From: Aliicoccus sp041838435
GTDB lineage: Bacteria > Bacillota > Bacilli > Staphylococcales > Salinicoccaceae
Length of the DNA stretch: 11,287 nt
Assembly (NCBI GenBank): GCA_041838435.1
Contig: JBGYPO010000101.1
Coordinates: forward strand, 1 to 11,287
Reading direction: 5' to 3'
Part shown: piece after piece, positions 7,235 through 11,287 of the stretch
How positions within the stretch are numbered: position 1 is the first letter of the stretch
Layout: every line of letters starts with the position of its first letter
The notes under the pieces: generated by a model
The model's database searches: none
What the model saw: the letters and a program-made list of their open reading frames with translations, nothing else
Told to the model about the DNA's origin: nothing
Program-made: the position numbers and the translations under genes

Positions 7235-8160
7235 TGACAGAATTCTTATTTATAATTTATGAAGTCATTCTTCCCATATTTATTATTGTGGTGATGGGTT
7301 ATGTCATTCAGTTAAAATATGAACTGGATCTCGGCACTTTATCGCGTTTAACGATATTTTATGTGTTGCCAGGATTTATTTTCATGACGCTCTACAGTAC
7401 AGAAATCGACATGATGTTGTTCCTGTACATATTTGGAATATTGATTATATATGCTGTGTTGACCTTTATCATTACAGAAATTATTGGGCGCCTGCTCGGA
7501 CTGAACCGCGACCGACAGATTTTATTTACCAACGCGAATCTTTTTTATAATGCAGGAAACTACGGTGTGCCGGTTAATGACCTGGTGTTTCGAAGTGACC
7601 CGTTCGCTATGACAATTCAAGTCATGATTATTATATTTCAAAATATTTTTGTGTTTACATATGGTATATTTTCTTTAAGCGCTAAGGATTCCGGTAAGTT
7701 CAAAGCGATGCTTGCATATTTTAGAATGCCACTGTTCTATGCGGTGCTACTCGGGTTACTTGCTAATATTTTTGATGTCCGCTTACCAATGCCGGTCGAA
7801 TCCGCATTTGAATATGTTCGTGCGTCGATGGTCGCAATTGTACTATTTATATTAGGTGCGCAAATTGCCCAGATAAAATTCACACGCCTTAGTCGTTCAG
7901 CTTTTGTCGCAACGTTTATCCGTCTAATCTTTGGTCCGTTATTGATGTTTCCAATTATTTTGATATTTGGCATCGAGGGGGAAGTTGCTCAAGTGCTGCT
8001 AATTGCTGCTGCATTGCCGTCTGCTGTCAACAGTATTATCATTGCTGAACAGTATACAGAGGATGCGAGTTATGCAACGGAAATGGTCATGATGACAACA
8101 ATCTTGAGTCCAATCACCGTTTCAGCTACAATATTTATAGCGAGCAATTATTTCGGATAG
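7234..8160 (+). CDS. AEC-family (auxin efflux carrier-like) transporter
   Basis: A 308-residue integral membrane protein with about ten predicted helices in two five-helix halves (about 5-145 and 158-305). Family marks are FYVLPGF (42-48), NAGNYGVP (106-113) in the broken fourth helix, FILGAQIA (205-212) and LPSAVNS (261-267) in the matching helix of the second half. AEC proteins (TC 2.A.69) move small organic anions such as malate, malonate or indole acids; the substrate cannot be read here. Its ATG overlaps the mhqD stop codon by one base, with GAGG 7 bases before it, a tight two-gene unit. This suggests it carries a substrate or product of the hydrolase/dioxygenase pair, which is inference. 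No hairpin terminator is visible after it. Confidence 0.9.
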   Translation: MTEFLFIIYEVILPIFIIVVMGYVIQLKYELDLGTLSRLTIFYVLPGFIFMTLYSTEIDMMLFLYIFGILIIYAVLTFIITEIIGRLLGLNRDRQILFTNANLFYNAGNYGVPVNDLVFRSDPFAMTIQVMIIIFQNIFVFTYGIFSLSAKDSGKFKAMLAYFRMPLFYAVLLGLLANIFDVRLPMPVESAFEYVRASMVAIVLFILGAQIAQIKFTRLSRSAFVATFIRLIFGPLLMFPIILIFGIEGEVAQVLLIAAALPSAVNSIIIAEQYTEDASYATEMVMMTTILSPITVSATIFIASNYFG

Positions 8161-8180
8161 CATTATTTCAGTATTTTTTG

Positions 8181-8189
8181 TGGTACAAT
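8181..8189 (+). promoter_or_regulatory. Extended -10 promoter of the SEC-C protein gene
   Basis: TGG followed by TACAAT (8184-8189) fits an extended -10 hexamer (5 of 6), 37 bp before the ATG, with a T-rich upstream stretch and no good -35. It would let the SEC-C gene be expressed apart from mhqD-AEC. Confidence 0.5.
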
Positions 8190-8225
8190 ATTTTTAATCA
8201 ACAGTTGTTTTGAAGGAGAAAGTTC

Positions 8226-9260
8226 ATGGTTAAAATTGCAGATTATTTAGCAGAGTATAAAGTCCAGGATTTAAAACGTTTATGTAAGACATTGAACATC
8301 AGCAACTACTCTAAGCTTAAAAAAGAAGAGTTGATTGATGAAATTGTAGAAGCACAGAAGTCTCCAGAAGCTGCGCGTTACGCATATTTGTTTATTGATG
8401 ATCTATCGTTTAAGAATTGGAAGCATTCCAGTGACACTAACACAGAAGAAGCGGTCTATACTTTAGAAGAGATTTTTGGTCTGTACATCATGGGCTATGC
8501 ATTTGAAGATAAAAACAATGAAGATACGTTCTTTATCACGAAAGTTGTTTCAGAATTATTCAAAAAAGTTGACACTGAAGAGAACAAGGAAGCGCGTATT
8601 GATGTACAAAGAAAACTAAACTTAATTCGTGCGGCACTTCACCTGTACGGTATTGTGAGCATTGAGCAGTTACTTCATTTATTCAAGAAATATTACTCTC
8701 AAGACATGAATCAAGACGCGTTGGTTGAGTTTCTAGAGAGTTCACCATATGAAATTACAATCGATGTTGAAAATTCTGAGATTGTCATTGATGATATGAC
8801 GAAAGAACAATATGAAGTTGTGAAACGCCTGCAGAAGAACCGTCCATACTACGAGCCGGAGTTTGCGAAGTTCATCAAGTTCAGCGATCCGAACTTTATC
8901 GATGAGTCTACGCATCATAAATGGCTCCGAGAATGGGTGAGTGGAAATCTTGCGAAGAGTGAAGACGAGGCGTATCAAGCTTACATCTCTATCCTTCAGC
9001 TTGTGATGCAGGGTGCGAAGCAAAACCAAGTGGTGACATTTTTAGCTGAGCAGGATGTTGAGTTTAAAAACACGGCAGCTCAAAAAGAATTTTTCAAACA
9101 TATTGATGGCATTTTAAATAATACACGTCACTTTAAATTCAGAGGTCATAAAGAAGCTGAACTCAAAACAAAAACAATTGTTAAAGAGGAAAAGGTTGGA
9201 CGTAATGATCCATGCCCATGTGGCAGTGGTAAAAAGTATAAAAAATGTTGTGGCGCATAA
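8226..9260 (+). CDS. Rho-N/SAP-like and SEC-C zinc-motif protein
   Basis: A 344-residue protein of unknown function. Residues about 12-42 (VQDLKRLCKTLNI...KLKKEELIDEI) match the short helix-extended-helix pattern of the Rho termination factor N-terminal/SAP type, often linked to nucleic-acid binding. The middle (about 70-310) is mostly helical, charged and not recognised. The C-terminus DPCPCGSGKKYKKCCG carries Cys330, Cys332, Cys341 and Cys342 in the C-x-C-x8-C-C zinc pattern of SEC-C, the same module found at the end of SecA. In SecA it contacts SecB and ribosomes, so a ribosome or nucleic-acid role is a reasonable guess. AAGGAG lies 7 bases before the ATG, and the gene has its own promoter and terminator, so it is probably monocistronic. 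The domain calls are solid, the function open. Confidence 0.9.
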   Translation: MVKIADYLAEYKVQDLKRLCKTLNISNYSKLKKEELIDEIVEAQKSPEAARYAYLFIDDLSFKNWKHSSDTNTEEAVYTLEEIFGLYIMGYAFEDKNNEDTFFITKVVSELFKKVDTEENKEARIDVQRKLNLIRAALHLYGIVSIEQLLHLFKKYYSQDMNQDALVEFLESSPYEITIDVENSEIVIDDMTKEQYEVVKRLQKNRPYYEPEFAKFIKFSDPNFIDESTHHKWLREWVSGNLAKSEDEAYQAYISILQLVMQGAKQNQVVTFLAEQDVEFKNTAAQKEFFKHIDGILNNTRHFKFRGHKEAELKTKTIVKEEKVGRNDPCPCGSGKKYKKCCGA

Positions 9261-9271
9261 TATAAATTACC

Positions 9272-9303
9272 TAAGGCCTTGCGATACGCATGGCCTTATT
9301 TTT
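9272..9303 (+). terminator. Terminator of the SEC-C protein gene
   Basis: Stem TAAGGCC/GGCCTTA (9272-9278 with 9292-9298), one T-T mismatch, an inner TGCG/CGCA stem and loop ATA, then five U (9299-9303). A possible promoter for the next gene, TTGCGA (9279-9284) and TTAAAT (9302-9307) with 17-bp spacing, lies within this hairpin. Confidence 0.85.
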
Positions 9304-9332
9304 AAATCTCAAATTAATTTAGGAGAATGACA

Positions 9333-10925
9333 ATGGAACATTATAGTTATCCTTACAAAAATTCTAGATTTAGTACATATGCAAAACGAGGAATGGTGGC
9401 AACAAGTCATCCGCTGGCAACACAGGCGGGTGTTCAAATGTTAGAGCAAGGTGGAAATGCGGTTGATGCCGCTATCGCAACAGCGGCAATGTTGACTGTC
9501 GTTGAACCGACAAGCAACGGTATCGGGGGAGACGCATTTATGATCGCCTGGATTAACGGAGAACTCGTCGGCATGAACGCGAGTGGACGCTCGCCGCAAG
9601 CAATGAACATGGGTGAGATTAAGGACCGTGGGTTTGAAGAGATGCCGCGCTTCGGTTGGCTGCCTGTTAATATACCCGGCGTACCAGGTGCATGGGGTAG
9701 CTTGATTGAGAAATACGGTCGTTTATCGTTAAAAGAAGTGTTGGCACCTGCAATTAAAACAGCGCGTGAAGGTTTTGTGTTAACGCCGACTGTTGCTAAG
9801 TTTTGGAGCTACGCTTATAAGAATTTTATGGCGAACAAAGAAAACTTCCCTGAGCTTGAGAATTGGTTTAAGACGTTTGGTGATGCTGAAGTAGGTGCGG
9901 TTAAAAAGCTCCCACTTCATGCAGAAACATTAGAAACGCTTGCGAACGAAGGCAGTGACAGCTTTTATCGTGGCTCACTTGCCGATAAAATTCTCGCGTT
10001 TGCGCGTGAAACAGGCGGCTTAATTACAAAAGAAGATTTAGAAGCATTTGAAGTAGATTATGTGAAGCCGATTTCAAAGCAGTACAAAGGCTATGATATT
10101 CATGAAATTCCACCGAATGGTGACGGAATCACAGCGTTGATGGCACTTGGTATGCTCGGCAAAGACGACTTCAAGAGTCTTGATGCCGATACGTATCACC
10201 ATCAAATCGAAGCAATGAAGCTCGCGTTTGCAGATGCAAACAAATTTGTCGCAGACCCTGCACACATGAGTGTGTCAGCTGAAGCAATGCTTGACGCGAG
10301 TTATTTAGCAAGCAGACGCGCACTGATTGGTGAGACAGCTGAAGTACGCGAACACGGTGACCTTGAGCGCAGTGGTACAGTGTACTTGGCAACAGCCGAT
10401 CAGTACGGCAACATGGTGTCATATATCCAGAGTAACTATATGGGCTTCGGTAGTGGAGTTGTTGTGCCAGGAACAGGCATTGCTCTACAAAACCGTGGAC
10501 ATAACTTCTCAATGAATCGTGAAGATGCGAACTATGTGGGTGGCGGCAAGAAAACCTTCCACACAATTATTCCAGGATTCATTACTAAAAACGGTCTGCC
10601 TGTAGGACCATTTGGTGTCATGGGCGGGTTTATGCAGCCGCAGGGGCATTTGCAGGTTGCGATGAACTTAATAGATTTTGGAATGAACCCTCAAAGTGCG
10701 CTCGATACACCGAGATGGCAGTATATGCAAGATAAATTAGTTGAAGTCGAAGATCGATTCCCAGTGGACGTCGCGCGAGAACTTACACGCCGCGGCCACC
10801 AGATAAAAGTGAACCTTGAGCCAAACTCGTTTGGCCGCGGTCAAATTATCGTGCGCGACCCCGAGACTGGCGTGTTAGTCGGTGGGACAGAGTCACGCAC
10901 GGACGGCTCGATATCTGTGCTGTAG
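9333..10925 (+). CDS. Cytoplasmic gamma-glutamyltransferase-family protein (YwrD type)
   Basis: A 530-residue member of the Ntn-hydrolase gamma-glutamyltransferase family. Near the N-terminus are GMVATSHPLA, GGNAVDAAIA and EPTSNGIGGDAF, followed by ASGRSP, whose Arg should hold the gamma-glutamyl carboxylate. The autoprocessing site is SGTVYLATAD, making Thr349 the new N-terminal nucleophile; TADQYGNMVSYIQSN follows, and later MGGFMQPQGH. In classical secreted Ggt that last region is SPGGSRI; the version here is typical of the YwrD-like branch. There is no signal peptide, so it should act in the cytoplasm, perhaps on gamma-glutamyl peptides or amides. The start at 9333 is preferred over the in-frame ATG at 9327 because AGGAG (9321-9325) lies 7 bases from the former but only 1 from the latter. 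No independent strong promoter is seen. Substrate unknown. Confidence 0.92.
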   Translation: MEHYSYPYKNSRFSTYAKRGMVATSHPLATQAGVQMLEQGGNAVDAAIATAAMLTVVEPTSNGIGGDAFMIAWINGELVGMNASGRSPQAMNMGEIKDRGFEEMPRFGWLPVNIPGVPGAWGSLIEKYGRLSLKEVLAPAIKTAREGFVLTPTVAKFWSYAYKNFMANKENFPELENWFKTFGDAEVGAVKKLPLHAETLETLANEGSDSFYRGSLADKILAFARETGGLITKEDLEAFEVDYVKPISKQYKGYDIHEIPPNGDGITALMALGMLGKDDFKSLDADTYHHQIEAMKLAFADANKFVADPAHMSVSAEAMLDASYLASRRALIGETAEVREHGDLERSGTVYLATADQYGNMVSYIQSNYMGFGSGVVVPGTGIALQNRGHNFSMNREDANYVGGGKKTFHTIIPGFITKNGLPVGPFGVMGGFMQPQGHLQVAMNLIDFGMNPQSALDTPRWQYMQDKLVEVEDRFPVDVARELTRRGHQIKVNLEPNSFGRGQIIVRDPETGVLVGGTESRTDGSISVL

Positions 10926-10936
10926 TTGAAACAATT

Positions 10937-10976
10937 AAAATGCACTCAATCCTTTGTGGATTGAGTGCATTTTTTT
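10937..10976 (+). terminator. Terminator of the gamma-glutamyltransferase gene
   Basis: A perfect stem (10937-10952 with 10958-10973; GC-containing core ATGCACTCAATCC) with loop TTTGT and a seven-U run (10970-10976). It begins 11 bp after the stop codon. The A run on the left makes it potentially bidirectional. Confidence 0.95.
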
Positions 10977-11033
10977 GAGTTTTTGGTTTTATCCTCTGTA
11001 TGACTGTTCTCGCGTTAAACTAAGGAACAGAGT
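10977..11033. other. Non-coding lead-in to the repeat array
   Basis: Between the terminator and the array there is no open reading frame. It holds a weak inverted repeat CTGTTC/GAACAG (11005-11010 approximately, with 11025-11030) and a CGCGTTA that also occurs in the array spacer, so it may be a decayed unit. The whole 10926-11287 stretch carries no gene. Confidence 0.5.
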
Positions 11034-11287
11034 GGGTCACTGTCATTTCACAGTGACGCGTTAGGCATTGAATTGGGTCACTGTCATTTCACAGTGACGC
11101 TTTAGGCATTGAATTGGGTCACTGTCATTTCACAGTGACGCGTTAGGCATTGAATTGGGTCACTGTCATTTCACAGTGACGCGCTAGGCATTGAATTGGG
11201 TCACTGTCATTTCACAGTGACGCGCTAGGCATTGAATTGGGTCACTGTCATTTCACATTGACGCTTTAGGCATTGAATTGGGTCACT
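11034..11287. repeat. 41-bp tandem repeat array, each unit carrying an inverted repeat
   Basis: Six full units start at 11034, 11075, 11116, 11157, 11198 and 11239, and a seventh (11280) is cut by the window end. Each holds GTCACTGT, six bases, ACAGTGAC: an 8-bp dyad (first at 11036-11057), then a spacer around GCGTTAGGCATTGAATT. Units differ only at unit positions 27 (G/T) and 28 (T/C); unit 6 also has G20 to T, which breaks one base pair. The whole unit, spacer included, is conserved, so this is not a CRISPR. The period is not a multiple of three and TGA recurs, so it does not encode a protein repeat. Function unknown. Confidence 0.95.

Noticed and set aside
8161..8225. Terminator after the AEC transporter
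   Set aside because: T-rich runs are present but there is no stable stem; the region is better explained as an extended -10 promoter.
10074..10566. Cys/His-rich reading frames within the gamma-glutamyltransferase gene
   Set aside because: They overlap a well-conserved coding frame and have no initiation signals of their own.
11034..11287. CRISPR array
   Set aside because: The spacers are the same in every unit, the period is only 41 bp with a near-identical whole unit, and no cas gene is in view.

Overview
The window looks like chromosomal DNA of a low-to-moderate-GC Gram-positive bacterium. The evidence is strong AGGAGG-type ribosome binding sites, A/T-rich sigma-A-like promoters, U-tailed hairpin terminators, an MMPL exporter paired with a MarR regulator as in Firmicutes, a lipobox lipoprotein, and MhqD/MhqE-type quinone-resistance proteins typical of Bacillus and Staphylococcus. 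The acidic proteins and overall style suggest a Staphylococcaceae relative (Jeotgalicoccus/Salinicoccus/Macrococcus-like). That placement is inference; no rRNA or other marker gene is present. No transposase, integrase, phage gene or tRNA was seen.

Layout. (1) Positions 15-3691, minus strand: an apparent operon of a MarR regulator, a large MMPL/RND exporter and an 82-residue membrane protein. It runs from a good promoter with a dyad in its leader to a UUCG-tetraloop terminator. (2) 3768-4606, plus strand: a divergently transcribed acidic lipoprotein. (3) 4607-4811, non-coding: two related tandem hairpins enclosed by a long-range stem, then a perfect 17-bp hairpin terminator shared by convergent genes. 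(4) 4812-6540, minus strand: a class-I glutamine-amidotransferase-like (peptidase C26/PuuD-type) hydrolase, preceded by an MhqE-type ring-cleaving dioxygenase. (5) 6617-8160, plus strand: an MhqD-type serine hydrolase whose stop overlaps the start of an AEC-family transporter. (6) 8226-9260: a protein with a Rho-N/SAP-like N-terminus and a C-terminal SEC-C zinc motif, with its own promoter and terminator. (7) 9333-10925: a cytoplasmic YwrD-type gamma-glutamyltransferase-family protein and a strong terminator. (8) 10977-11287, non-coding: a 41-bp tandem array in which every unit carries an inverted repeat; it runs off the window end.

Together the genes suggest small-molecule and envelope stress handling: a self-regulated MMPL exporter, a quinone-detoxification pair (dioxygenase and hydrolase) with a translationally coupled carrier, and two enzymes of gamma-glutamyl chemistry. 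The least explained parts are the covarying two-hairpin element at 4622-4745 and the 41-bp dyad array at 11034-11287. Both are non-coding, strongly structured and match no class I can name.
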